Counted from the stretch's first letter, positions 38,855-49,859 are shown. The stretch is 64,000 nucleotides of DNA from Tyto alba (GCF_018691265.1 NW_024881261.1:22283374-22347373); one strand, 5' to 3'. A program made the numbers and translations. Notes: generated from the letters alone by a model not told the origin.

Positions 38855-38959
38855 AAACTACTAATTGTATGGGAACAAATGAGATAAAAAGATGGTACTA
38901 TTATGCTATTTGATTTATTTTGTTTCCAAAGAGTCATTTAAGTCTAATTTACTTTGCAA
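38855..38959 (-). repeat. Right arm of 105-bp inverted repeat
   Basis: Reads AAACTACTAATTGTATG through TAATTTACTTTGCAA. Its reverse complement matches 37645-37749 at 103 of 105 positions by hand alignment. The flanking bases (GCTATAG on the right, CTCAACT on the left of the other arm) show no target-site duplication. Confidence 0.95.
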
Positions 38960-39010
38960 GCTATAGAGTGGGCCTGTGTGGATACAGATACTTGTGTGAG
39001 CAAATGTAGG

Positions 39011-39026
39011 TGTGTACATGTACACA
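39011..39026. other. 16-bp perfect palindrome, alternating purine-pyrimidine
   Basis: TGTGTACATGTACACA is self-complementary and strictly alternating. More TATG/CATG-type alternation continues to about 39056. Such DNA can adopt cruciform or Z form under torsion. Function unknown. Confidence 0.6.
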
Positions 39027-39184
39027 TATGGGTATCTCATGCATGTATATACACATAGAGGGGTCTGAAATGCAAGTCTAGGGAACCATAAAGTCATGGC
39101 ACCATAAAGACTTACATTTAACCCTTCATACAGGCAGAACCCCATGTCACACAGAGATGGCTCTGCAGTAGTGGCACTGAGTCA

Positions 39185-39420
39185 CATCAGACCTACTGCT
39201 GCCAGCTCAGTTGCCCATGCAACGGTCAAGGCAACCAGTGCAGGGTCCCATTTTGGAAGGGCATTTGCTTTGGAAACCGTTCTCTTTCCCTTTTTTTGTG
39301 CTCCGGAGGAGAAAGTGGCCCACATGCCCTCTGGTGGACACACGCCACTTAGCAGCCCTAGGATCTGGAAGTGGCCATATTTGTAGGCACAAAAAGAGGT
39401 CGTCTCCATAACAGGTTTTT
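39185..39420. promoter_or_regulatory. Candidate regulatory block with RFX-like and CTCF-like motifs
   Basis: GTTGCCCATGCAAC at 39210-39223 has the GTTGC/GCAAC inverted half-sites of an X-box bound by RFX factors. A further half-site, GGCAACC, lies about 7 bp downstream. CCCTCTGGTGG at 39327-39337 matches the central core of CTCF sites. The block also retains CpGs (AACGGTC, AACCGTTC, CTCCGGAGG, CACGCC). No frame here is convincing. Binding is inferred from motif shape only. Confidence 0.4.
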
Positions 39421-40844
39421 AAAAGCTTGCTTTCTTTCCGGCTTGTCTTGGCAATCATGTTCTCAGTACATGTCTGTGTCTGCCAACTGAAAAAATCTGG
39501 GCTTTCTAAGGCACAAAAAACATAGCCTAACCTCACCTCTTCATTGTAGGTACCAAATCAACATGGTCATCTTTACCAACAGTTCCCACTACCATATGGG
39601 GTATCACTTTTCCTGGAAGAAGTCGTAAATAGTCCTTCTCCTGGAATAAAGACCTCCTTATTCAAACACAGGACCCAATCTCAGGCTAGATAGTCACTCT
39701 TCATCACAGCAGATCAAACATCTGGGAGGATCAGGACAAAAGTTTCCATGGCTTTTAAAAGATACTTAATGCTGATCACAACTTCGATATTGCATATAGA
39801 TCACCAAGAATTGTCTGAGTAGAGGTGAAAAATTCAAGGGCTTTTCAAAGAACAGATGTCTCCATATTCATACATTAGGGACACTGTCTTTGCTTCTTTG
39901 TGGCTAGGATCAACTCTTTCAGGGAAATTCATGGAAGAGAGCAAGGGAACACAAGCTCTTGCAGTATACAAGTGTGGGGAGACATGACCACCTCATAGCA
40001 ACAAGATAGCTTCCTCCTGTACAACCAACAGTATGGTATGATACATGGCCAGACTTCATGAGTAGAGTTGCTGGGAGAGTGGAAATATTTCCATGAAGGC
40101 AGCAGTGTAATTTCTGCTTTTCTTTTAAGTTTTTTGACCATCTCTCTGTTCATCAGGGAGTCATGTAGATCATTACAATTAGTAATTCCTGTTACATGTT
40201 GTAGAGCAAATAAACACAATTAAAAATAAATATATTCACTTGAAACATTTCAGACATTCAGATTATGAAGTCTATTTTCAGATGCCTGCTTGCACAGGCA
40301 AGACCTTTAGTTATGATAAACCCAACTCAACAGAGCTAGAGAAAACTAGAACTAGGAATAAAGAATGGGCAGGTGGTTTCTGGGTGAACACAGCTGAGGA
40401 AAGAACCTGGGGAAGATGAATGTAGATGACTGAATGGTCACTTTCAGTGCACTTAGCAGCAGGGGCTACACAGCTGAAAATATAGCTAGGATATTGTTAA
40501 GATGTGGCTGAAGGGGGATCCAAGTTCCCCTCTGAGGTGGTAAGAGCATTTCTGCACGCTTCTGGCTCCCTTGGCTGTGTTGGCCCAGTACAGCCCAGCT
40601 GTTCAGACATAGCTGCCTCTGAAGGAAGAGCCAGAGTCACACGCATCAAGCTCAATCAAACATGTCCTTGCCTTCACTCCAGCAAGCAGATTAGCAAGAC
40701 TTAACTTGTTCCTGGCATTATGGGAGATCACATGGGCATCTCTGAAACAAGAAAAGCAATATAGGCCATCCCTCTCCTGTTCTGGTGCTCCCAGAGTCCA
40801 GAGATGATCTTGTCCTATATTTTCTATTTCTGATGAAAACAGAG
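39421..40844. other. Unassigned sequence
   Basis: No gene, RNA or repeat recognised. Confidence 0.6.
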
Positions 40845-40950
40845 AGAAGCTTAATCAAAGCTTTGTGTGCCAATGATGAGCATTTAGAGTAGCCAATATT
40901 ATAATTAGAGATCTGAATCACGTGCCAGCTGCGTTTCTGCTCGCTTTTTT
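40845..40950. promoter_or_regulatory. Short candidate enhancer with TCF/LEF-type pair
   Basis: ATCAAAG (40854-40860) abuts its inverted partner CTTTG. CAATATTATAATTAGAG and CACGTGCCAGCTGCG follow, the latter joining a CACGTG and a CAGCTG E-box. The density of binding words in about 100 bp of repeat-free DNA is suggestive. Confidence 0.35.
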
Positions 40951-41689
40951 TCCCCTCATCTTTTCTCAGTTTGTCCTCAACTTTCTCCTTGCTCCCCCCT
41001 TTCACTTTTCTTCTGTCTCACTTCATGACTCCACCAGTGCTAAGATCAGCCATACCACACTGCTTGTCTTCAGTAGTCATCAACATGTTACAGAGGATCC
41101 CACCAGCCCAAACTCATTAGCTCTTAGCTAACAAAGGGCTCATGAGAAAAATATATTCCCTCAATCTGTATTTAGAAAAAGATGTTTCCTATTGTGGGTG
41201 AGAAACAGACTCCACCAAGCTTGTGACGCATCATCACAGCTACCAGCAGGACACCACAGTGGAGATGATTTCTGGGAAGAAGGGAAAATTAAAAGTTTTT
41301 TGCTGGCAGTGGGTCATTTGCACCATGTGAATGTATCCAACCAGCTCCAGAACTGGAAGAAGGGGAGGGGAGGGGAATGACAAAAGCATTAAAACAATTC
41401 TCCCTTTTTTTTGTTACTCAAAGGATACATTTCAATTCACATTTTCTTCTGTCAAAATTTGAAAAATAATAAAATACACAGAGCTTCCTGAGACTTTTTT
41501 CCCCCACTCCCCAGATATTCCCATAATATCAGAGGGTAAGCAGCATTTCACAGCTCCAGTGGAGTCCAAATTAGTTCTTCTGGCAACTAAATGCAGTGTG
41601 TCCTCCACTATGCACACACACACGCACATCGCTGCCTACAGCATTAAAGATCCTGTCTGAAGAGCAAAGCCAAGGAACCAAAAGGATGC
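40951..41689. other. Unassigned sequence
   Basis: No gene recognised. Pyrimidine-rich near 40940-41010, with a short CA-repeat patch near 41611-41630. Confidence 0.6.
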
Positions 41690-41900
41690 AATGCCAGAAT
41701 TAAAACCGCCTTGTAGTGTTAAAGCCCCTAAATACAGATTGAATTATGTTATCAGCTTCAATTACACAATCTCAACTATATTTCCAAGGAAATGGCTCCT
41801 TAATCTAGGGTTTAAGGTGGTCCCTTAATAAGAGGCTCTACCCTTATTTTCTCTTTGTTCGCTGTTAGGTGCTATGCATTATGCTCACTGTGAAAATCTT
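41690..41900. promoter_or_regulatory. Candidate conserved non-coding block
   Basis: AT-rich and repeat-free. It contains GATTGAATTATG, TTCAATTACACAATC, CTCCTTAATCTAGG and CCCTTAATAAGAGG, with retained CpGs at both ends (AACCGCC, GTTCGCTG). The TTAATC and AATTA words are homeodomain-type. Conservation is inferred. Confidence 0.4.
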
Positions 41901-41938
41901 TCCCTGAAGACAAAAATGTACATTTCTTTCTGCTGTGC

Positions 41939-41963
41939 TTTTTTTTTTTTTTTTTTTTTTTTT
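41939..41963. repeat. T homopolymer
   Basis: 25 consecutive T. Confidence 0.95.
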
Positions 41964-43012
41964 CTGGTATTCATCACAAGAGTGGTTAAGTGCTTTTCTG
42001 AGTTGAACCCACTTATCTTCCAAAAATGGGACTTATTTCCATTCTAAAGACAAGAAACTGAGGCACACAGGAATGAAGATCCAAAGGTATCTGATTAATT
42101 TTGGAAACTCTTTATGTTTTCAGTGCACTTAACTCACTGTGCAAGCACCACACTTCCCATTACATTCAGCAATGATATCTCTGCCTCAAGATAAAGCAGG
42201 GAAAATCATGACCCTAAAAATTAGTGAATTACTGGGGAAAAGTGATTCATCCAACATCTCTTTGGAACGCCCCTTTCAATAACCATGCAATGAGCATTTC
42301 TTCACCAGACCTTGACTCATTGCAGGTTCAGTAAATAAAGAGGCAGAGGCCATACAGACAAATTTCTTTCACTCTGCTCCACTCCTAAAGTTGAGCAGTG
42401 AACAAGATGGGAATACTATTTAAAATGTTTGTAACCAAAGACTTGTCTATAAGGAATACAGACAGAGACGTCTGGCAGAAGTTATTAGATCTTCACTACA
42501 CTAACACCGACCACAATGTGAAAAAATGCACTTTTAATACTATTGTGACTAACTTTTTCTGTGGAAGAGAGGAGAGAAGACATTCTTAGCTTGCTTTTCC
42601 AACATGTAAGAAAGCTACACGCTGCCCTCCCCCCCCCCCCCCAAATCCAAACCAAAAGAAAAAAGACCAGGCACCACACTGTCAAGAATAATTGGCTGTG
42701 CAAACAATTTAGGAAACAGCAGATTTGCAGAAAAGTATCTTGGAGCGATGATGAATCACATCCATGAGTCAACTATGTCAAGCTTTTCAAGAAAAAAAAA
42801 GCAGCTACCACACCAGGATTATGAACAGCAGTGTCCTTTGCAAGACATGTGAATTACTCTTCCCACTACAGTCTATCCCAGAAAGGCCTCCTTTGGTGGG
42901 CTGCTTTCCATATGGGGCAATTTAAGCAACATGCAAATCTACTCAGGACTCAGTTTTCAGGAATGGGGAACAAATGATCAGACATCTGTGAAGATGAGAC
43001 AGAAGACCAAAA
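41964..43012. other. Unassigned sequence with a C-run and an MIR-like trace
   Basis: GAAACTGAGGCACACAGGAATG at about 42055-42076 resembles the 3' region of an MIR on the minus strand, but is short. A cytosine run occupies about 42628-42642. No gene is recognised. Confidence 0.5.
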
Positions 43013-43308
43013 GAACTGGATTTGTTTAGTTGAAAAAAAAAAAGATTGAGGAGAGACATGGCAGCAGTTTACTAATAGGTGAAAGAAGAAAGGAATAAAT
43101 TTTTCCATGTCACTGACAGATACAGAAAGAAGTTATGGGCTTAAACTGTGACGAAAAAAAGATTTACTTTGGACATTAGGAAGAATGTTAGAGGAGTAAG
43201 TACTGCAATAGATTTGCCTGGAGAGAGGAGGATGACTTCACTGGAGGTTTCTAAGGACGGATTAGTTAAACATCTGTCACAATTGCTTAGATAACTGTGA
43301 TCTTTCTT
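43013..43308 (+). mobile_element. Old, diverged CR1 fragment
   Basis: The order of words follows older amniote CR1 3' regions: GGATTTGTTTAGTTG, GAGAGACATGGCAGCAG, AGTTATGGGCTTAAACTG, TTTACTTTGGACATTAGGAAG, CTGGAGGTTTCTAAGGACGG and TTAAACATCTGTCAC. Divergence is clearly greater than in the two avian-type copies, so this insertion is much older. No coding capacity remains. Confidence 0.7.
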
Positions 43309-44054
43309 TGGGAACAGAGGTATAGCCTAAAAATCTCCTGAATAAATCTCAGTCCTCATCAGACTGCAGCACTGTGATCCAGAGCATGGGATGCTAGCTC
43401 TGCTCAGAGAAACAAATAGTATGACATTGTTTAGAATTATATTTTCCCCAAAGATATAAATTAGTTAGTAAATGTAAAATTTAAACTGAGCAAACACCTA
43501 ACCTGCAAGATCTGAGATTGTGTGGTTAATATCTGACGAAATCATAAGCAACAGAAAATAGGGGTTGATAATGAAAAGTTTGGGCAGATCCTACCAACAG
43601 CTGGTACTTTCAGTCTCCATTGTAACTCAAGAGATTTGCACTGATTGAAGAAGCAGTGGCTTGTGGAGCTGATGAGTAAGTCCTGGAATTACTTTTCCGT
43701 CAAAAGTAGGGATAAGTGAAAACTTCATCTCAGGGTCAGTTCATCCAAATGATCTCCTGACTTGTAACCTGATTTTGTTTGTATCTCAGCAGCCTGTTTG
43801 CAGTCAGTGGGTCTTCTCCAGACCATGGGCTGTTTAATGTTGTCATGTTACAAACCATCAGAAATCTTACAGGGAGGGAACCTCTCCGCTCATCTCCTGT
43901 AGCCCCACTTTGCTTGGTTGTCACATCACTCTCTGCAGCAGCAGGATGGGACACTCCTTCTGGTCACTACTGCCCACCGAGGAGCTTGGTCCTGTGAGTG
44001 TAAACTGAGGGACCAGTTCGTGGCCCTGCCATTACCCATCACCCCGGATGCGGC
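43309..44054. other. Unassigned sequence
   Basis: No gene recognised. Confidence 0.6.
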
Positions 44055-44289
44055 TGGGGGCGGGGAGGAGGAGGGGAGGGGGGGAGGGAGGGAGGCAAGG
44101 AGGGAAGGAAGGGTGGAAGGAGGCAAGGAGGGAGGGAGGCAGGCAGGCAGGGAGGGAGGCAGGGAGGCAAGGAGGCAGGGAGGGGGGGGAGGGAGGCAGG
44201 GAGGCAAGGAGGAGGGAGGCAGGGAGGCAAGGAGGGAGGGAGGCAGGGAGGGGGGGGAGGGAGGCAGGGAGGGAGGCAGGGGCGGCGGC
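44055..44289. repeat. G-rich purine minisatellite (GGGAGGCAGGGAGGCAAGGA-like)
   Basis: Tandem, variably rearranged units built from GGGA, GGCA and AAGGA blocks run for about 235 bp, with the purines on the plus strand. The lack of stop codons gives repetitive Gly/Arg/Glu frames on this strand and Pro/Ser/Leu frames on the other. These are not genes. Many runs of three or more G make quadruplex formation likely. It abuts a CpG-dense patch. Confidence 0.95.
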
Positions 44290-44415
44290 TTCAGCACCGC
44301 GGAGAGCAGCCTCGGGCCCCGCCACCCGGGAGGTGCCGGCAGCCGAGCCTGGGAGCTGAACTCCCTCCCCCGCACCCTCCGCGGAAAGGGGCCGGACTCC
44401 TCATCGGGGTCATCT
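44281..44415. promoter_or_regulatory. Small CpG-dense patch
   Basis: GC-rich sequence with many CpGs (GGCGGCGG, CACCGCGG, CCTCGGGCCCCGCC, TGCCGGCAGCCGAG, CTCCGCGG, GGGCCGGACTCC). Unlike the window average, CpG is not depleted. It could be the core of a small CpG island, a promoter of an unannotated non-coding transcript, or a by-product of the adjacent minisatellite. No TATA box or clear initiator is evident. Confidence 0.4.
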
Positions 44416-44659
44416 CCATCCAGACCTGCCTGCTCGGCAGCTCGTTACGGTGTGAAAACTTGCCTAGTCCGTTATTTATTCAGGCTTACCTTGCTTGGGC
44501 TGACATCTGAAACAACTGATTCTGAAACAGATCTCTAAATTATAGTTTAACCTTGCACCAATTTCTGATCGAAAATTGTTATATTGTGTTCCTACCATTC
44601 ATTATCTCAGGGAAAAAAACATAGCTCTGTACTGCTGAAAGGGAACTTCGTAACATCAT
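44416..44659. other. Unassigned sequence
   Basis: Moderately AT-rich, with retained CpGs near 44440-44470. No feature called. Confidence 0.5.
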
Positions 44660-44840
44660 TTTGTTCCCATTGTAAATGGCACCAGGTCATTAACCAAGCT
44701 AGTTAAGTAACTCACCAATTTGCTAGCCATGCTGCCAACCAGAAAACCAGCCTGATACTTGGGTAATCAGATAATTGCATTTTACATTTTCAAATAACCC
44801 TTAACAAGAGGGAACTAATTAATGTCAACAACACCCCGAT
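44660..44840. promoter_or_regulatory. Candidate conserved non-coding block
   Basis: Contains GGTCATTAACC, TAATCAGATAATTGC and GAACTAATTAATGTC, clustered homeodomain-type words in repeat-free AT-rich DNA. Confidence 0.35.
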
Positions 44841-44859
44841 GAGCTACGAATGCTTACTT

Positions 44860-44965
44860 CCACTAGGGAAACTGAGGCAAAGAGCTTTGTCCCAGGCTAC
44901 AAACCCCAGCCAGGTCAAAGGAAGAGCTAGAAGAAACTCCTGGTTCCCAGCCTTGTATTCACTTC
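44860..44965 (-). repeat. MIR-like SINE fragment
   Basis: GGGAAACTGAGGCAAAGAG, TTTGTCCCAGGCTAC, GGAAGAGCTAGAAG and CTCCTGGTTCCCAG follow the reverse complement of MIR (GGGAAACTGAGGCACAGAG, AGGTCAC, CAGAGCTGGGATT). Diverged but in the right order. Confidence 0.4.
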
Positions 44966-45029
44966 TTTCCCTGGGAAACACATGAAGAATGCTTTTACCC
45001 ATATGATGAAGCTACCAGCAACCACTGAA

Positions 45030-45115
45030 TCATCAACTAAACCATCAGTCAGCCTAATAATTAGCCAATTAGTTAGCAGCCACCCAAAGCAGATTCATTT
45101 ACTCAGGGCTCCATC
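45030..45115. promoter_or_regulatory. Short candidate regulatory block
   Basis: GCCTAATAATTAGCCAATTAG packs three homeodomain-type cores into 21 bp, followed by GTTAGCAGCC. It may be part of the same enhancer as 44660-44840, split by the older SINE. Confidence 0.3.
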
Positions 45116-47179
45116 TAACACTGTACTAGCAGGAAAGTTGGATGGGGGAATCTAAACAAGGAATGGAATAGCAGAGCTTTACTACATGCCAGGCCCTGGC
45201 CAGCTTGCTAACAGGGAACAGCTGTAGGGTCTAGCACTGCAGCTGAGTGTCTTGGTGGATGATGCACATCCCCAGGTCCTGCTGGAAGAGAAGAGGATCC
45301 TCTGGCCAGGGAAAGGGGAGACTGGAAAGCCAGTTTTGAACCTGAGTCCCAGCATGCTTTCCAGGGGGCCAGGGGCAATGTACACCCTTTGCTGAGCAGG
45401 CAGTTTCAGGTGTATATTCACAAATTACATGTACGGAGTACACTTTCAGTGTAGTGCAGTGTTGGCAGCTGGTAAAAAGGAATCTGTCTTTAACACACAG
45501 AGATTGGGGTATTAGCCATCTTCCTGTTCAAGCCCTTCCTACTAAATACATTTTCCCACATGGAAACTACCAGATCCCTGCTGAACCAACAGGGACATAA
45601 AATATTGAGAGCAGAGAGGGAATCCCCCAACAGAAAATGTAGCAAAGCAGGAAAGGTTTGGCATTTCCCTTCAGGGTGGCTGAGGAGTACCAAGGGCCCA
45701 GGATTACTCACCCAAGCAGTCTGGAGTCAGAAAGAAGCTGCAGTGAAAAGTCAAAAGGTCTGTATGAAAGAAAGGGGTTTTTTTGCAGGTAAAGCCTTCA
45801 GTGTGAAGCACCTATAAAGATTTTCTGGAGGACATAAGATTGTTATTTTAGTAGTTGTTTTGTTGTTATTATTATTAACCTCTGCGCATACAGGGAAAAA
45901 AATTCATACCTTCAAGACCACTCTACCAGTGCCCTCAATATCCAACTAAAAATGTTTGGGTCTGTTTAGCATGAAGTAAAAAGGAAATAGCAGTTAAATT
46001 CATATTTAAAGCTACTTTAGATTCTTAGCCCATGCCATCAAGGAGTGAAAGACTAATTGGTAGCACTGGGAGGGAAGTTTTTAACCCTGAAAAAAAAGCG
46101 GGTGAAAAATAAAATCTTATGGTTATCTTTATGTAAACTTTTCTTCAACATTTGATGGATTTCCATACAAATATCTCCGACAGAGAATAAAAAACATTAA
46201 AATCACACAGTCTCCTGAAAGACCAAGAACATACCAGCAGTAGTTCGGCAGGACAGAGCAGACAGTACAATGTTGTACATATTCTGCTCCCCCCTCCTGC
46301 AAATTAGAGTGAATTTTGCTAAATGCTTGTTGCAAAAAGATACTTTCTGCAGTAATTAGCCGAATCAAATAATTATTTTCCTCCTTCCTAAACAAGATGT
46401 TTTATTCAAGCATTTTGATCAGGCTTGAAGATATAAGTCCAGGTTCATAAAAGATGATGTAACTGTGCCTTAACCATTTGCAATCTGTTAACTGAGCTCC
46501 GCAACCCACTTATAGCCTCTGTGAATGGCAGACTGAAGAGACCCCATAAAGGTGGTATAAGCTAGTTCATTTTGCCTCCTAGCTGGAGGAGGCTGCAAGT
46601 GGGGCTCCTGAGCAGCTATGTGAGCTTAGCTAATGGGAGATAACTTCTTATACGTGATGCATTTGCAATAGTGACACCAAGTATTTGCTTTAGGCTTACC
46701 CCTCATGCTAATGCCATTAAAATGGTGTGGCTCAGCAGTTCCCAAAGGGATTATCACGAGCCTCCAGTTGAGGAGCTCCTCATTTGACCAGCCTCTGAGC
46801 TGCAACTTGAGCTGCACAATGGGTGTTAGGCTCACCAAGTGCCCAGTGGAGTTACCCCCAACTCTCAAACCGCTTCTCCTTATGGAAAATCTTCAGTTTG
46901 TTTTGCAAAAGAGAGTGAAAAAAATATTGACACAGATTCTCTCCCCTCTCCGGCCTGCAGAGCTGCCACGCAGTCTCTTGGGAAGCCCAGCAATCTCCCT
47001 GCACCCAAGGCCCGCAGAGCTGATTGTCCATAGTACATGAGGAGCAGGCTAGTAAGGAGGCCAAGAGCCATGAAGTGGCCTCCTGCAGCAGAAAAACCTG
47101 TGTGAGGATATGTGAAAAATAACCCTGACTTGCTAATCCTAGCTGTGAGCAAACAATTAGCAGGAAGCAGAGGCAAACA
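45116..47179. other. Unassigned sequence
   Basis: No gene or clear transposon recognised. Confidence 0.55.
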
Positions 47180-47720
47180 GGAAAGCTGATTTAATTATGT
47201 GACACTGATACAGCCAGTGAACTGGAGGGGAGGGAAGGGGGGAGACAAGGGGGGGGGGCAGGGATGTGGGGTCAAAACAGTTTGTAAAAATCTGTTTCAC
47301 AAAAGCTGTTGTTCCCCTCGGGGCAGAGAGAGATTACCGTGGCTCAGTGTCTATCAAACACAGGAAGAGAATAGGGCCAGGGGCAATGAGACAGCTTCGG
47401 AGTATGAAGGGCCCTTCTTCTTCTCCGCAGCAACCAGCAGCCTGCCAAAGAATTCCTGTAAGCTCTCGGCGGCTTTGTGTGCCTGCCCGGGCTGTGGGCA
47501 GCACTGCAGCAGGCCTGCCTATTGTCGGCATGGCTCAAAGGGAGCAGGGGAGAGAAAAGGGGAGCTGGGGGGAGGAAAAGGGCTTAAGGGGGCTTGTTGT
47601 TATCAAAGCTGCAAAGGTTATTGTGCTGGAGCAGAATCACGCTGCTTCTGAGCCCCTTCAGTGTGGCTGTTAATGGAGGCGCTGCAGGGAGACAGAGGGT
47701 GGGATTTGCTCCATGTAAAC
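47180..47720. promoter_or_regulatory. Candidate conserved non-coding block with G-run cluster
   Basis: Begins with GATTTAATTATGTGAC. A G-rich stretch at 47227-47258 has runs of 4, 3, 6 and 10 G separated by 1-, 2- and 6-nt loops. Beyond it lie CpG-retaining sequence (CCTCGGGG, CTCTCGGCGGC, TGTCGGCATGG) and TTATCAAAGCTGC with a TCF/LEF-type ATCAAAG. Two frames cross the block, but neither resembles a protein. It reads as regulatory. An exon of a non-coding RNA is possible. Confidence 0.4.
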
Positions 47721-49639
47721 TCACTGGGATCTCCCTCTGCGCGCACTTTGCTTGCTCACACCCTCTGGCTCAGAGCAAGCATGTGCGGAGGGAGGCAGGT
47801 GGCCCTGCACCCTCCTTTCACATATCCACTGGCATCTGAAGACACCTGCCAAGGGAGCCAGGGTCCAGTATGCTCCCACTGATACACCCGCTATAGGCAC
47901 ACTCTCAGTCATGCACAGAGCAAACACCCATGCTCATACACACCAATGCACCTACTGGCCACTCGATTCAGAGATAAATATGTGCACATCCAGATCTGCA
48001 AAGGCAACACTTCATCGCTGAAGGCATCTACAGCTGGACATATAGACATACTTGATGGCTCATAGGCATATCCTCAACAACTGGGTGCAAGTCCTTAACC
48101 CAAACACACAGAGTCGGATAAACTCATGAACAATAGTATGTAAGTAGCCTTTTCCTGGCATGCACGAAGAAGAAATTCTTGAGGCCCTGTCTCAGAGATC
48201 ATGAGCACATGGTATAGTTAGCAGAAGGGATGCTAAACCAGGTTGGTTTAAAAGCTTCATCTGCACCACAGGAGAGAAGAAGCCCCTGGGGAGTGAAAGC
48301 ATCAGGAATGGGCTTGTGAGCACAGGTCTACTGTTAGCAGTTCTGCAAATACTGATGCCTTGTGTCATGAACTAAGATCTCCCAAAACATTCTGCTCCAA
48401 ACACCTTCCAAAGACCCTGACTGACTGGAGGAAGGGCCTGATACTGAAAATGGGACATGTCCCAAGGGATCACAGGGTCAGGGTGAGCACAGTGGAAGAG
48501 TCAGATCCCCATTCAAATTCTGTCCTGACTTGGATCAGGGGCAAGTGAGCACTGACACGAAGCAGTTCCCAAAGCCCAGCACATAAGTCCCACAGACCCC
48601 ATAAGGGATCCAAACCCCTGCTGTGGGAACCAAGTCATCAGACATGAAATCACAAAAATGAACTTTTACTGGGGACCAGTTCCACTATCTTCTTATCCTC
48701 AAAAACTTGCCCAGGGGAAGTACCAACCAAGGCCCCTCCAAGGCACTGTGCCAGAGGGAGGTTTCACATACATATCAGACCCACAACCAAGACCTTGATC
48801 GAAGCAGGGAATCCCAGAGGCCTGGCCCACTTCTTACTCTAAGCTTGGCCATTAAAGGAAATCACTCTGAAAAAACCTCAACAAAACCTCCATCTTTCTG
48901 GACCAAGAAATTTTCTTCATGCTCATGTCAGCCAGGTTGGTAGAAGCTTTGCTTCACAGTGTTGAAATCCACACCTGACCACAGCTCTGGTCAAAACAGC
49001 CTTTACCCATCAAGCGTGGATGGTGGCGAGTTGGTACACTACACAGCAGCAGACCCCCTCCTATTCCCAGGGTGGCCACACTCATCAGTCCCAGGGAGAT
49101 AACGCACCCTTCAATCCAGCACTGATTCACCGTATCAGTGCTAGTCGTGCCCTGCCCAGACTCACAGAAACAATCACCATGTAAGAGACCCATGCGCACA
49201 CAAACACACGCTTGCACATGTGGGGTGGGAGTAATTCAGCAGCACCCAGCACCACCTTCATCCCTCCTCCTCCCACTCCATTGCCCAGCAAATGCTGCTG
49301 AGCCAGCCTGGGAAGGCAGGCAGGGAGCTGGGAAGAGGGATGAAGAGGTACCCCAAGAGGGAGAGCGACAGCATCCGACAACCCTGGTAGGAAAAGTAGG
49401 GGGGCTGAGGCTGTGGGGGAGGGGATTGAGGCAAGGCAGGGAGGGCTTCTCATTGTGAGGGAAATTTTATTTTTAACAGATGCTAAGGCAGATGGCACAG
49501 AATTAACAGAAAATGGGAGAGGAAAAAAGAGGAAGAACATTACTGGCTCCAGAGAGAGTGGACATTAAAAAAATAAAGAATAAGGGAATGAAAACAAGTT
49601 TAAGTACTCTCTCCAGAGGAGGGGGGGAGGGAAAGCGCG
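47721..49639. other. Unassigned sequence
   Basis: No gene recognised. CA-rich sequence around 47880-47960. AT-rich, purine-rich DNA from 49440 leads into the candidate block at 49640. Confidence 0.55.
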
Positions 49640-49830
49640 AGGCAGAGCAGGGACGAAGCAGCGTGATAATAACCAAAGGCGTGAAATTGCAAAAGTAAAA
49701 TTTGTGGCACTCGGGAGGGGCTGATAAGGCCCCAGCTTCATTGCAAAACTCACTCAGAAATTACTGATGTGATGTTTTAGCCTTTATCATTAATAATAAT
49801 CGAGAGTGGGGAGCGGGGTGGGGGCGCCTG
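49640..49830. promoter_or_regulatory. Candidate conserved non-coding block
   Basis: GCAGCGTGATAATAACC, GGCGTGAAATTGC and CACTCGGGAGG retain CpGs. They are followed by AAATTACTGATG and TTATCATTAATAATAATCG, a dense homeodomain-type cluster. GGGGCTGATAAGGCCCC carries a GATA core between short inverted flanks. Sharp contrast with the purine tracts on both sides. Confidence 0.45.
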
Positions 49831-49859
49831 AAACAAAGAGGGAGAGAAATCGCATGAGC

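Noticed and set aside
37645..38959. A DNA transposon with 105-bp terminal inverted repeats
   Set aside because: No target-site duplication at either edge, no transposase-like frame in the spacer, and termini that do not resemble mariner, hAT or piggyBac ends. A genome-wide copy search would settle it.
44470..44500. Possible minus-strand splice donor (CAAG followed by GTAAGCC)
   Set aside because: Good consensus, but no matching acceptor or coding frame was found. Isolated donor-like words are common.
43918..44538. 206-residue plus-strand frame and overlapping minus-strand Pro/Ser/Leu frames
   Set aside because: They exist because the purine minisatellite contains no stop codons on either strand. 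The translations are simple repeats without homology.
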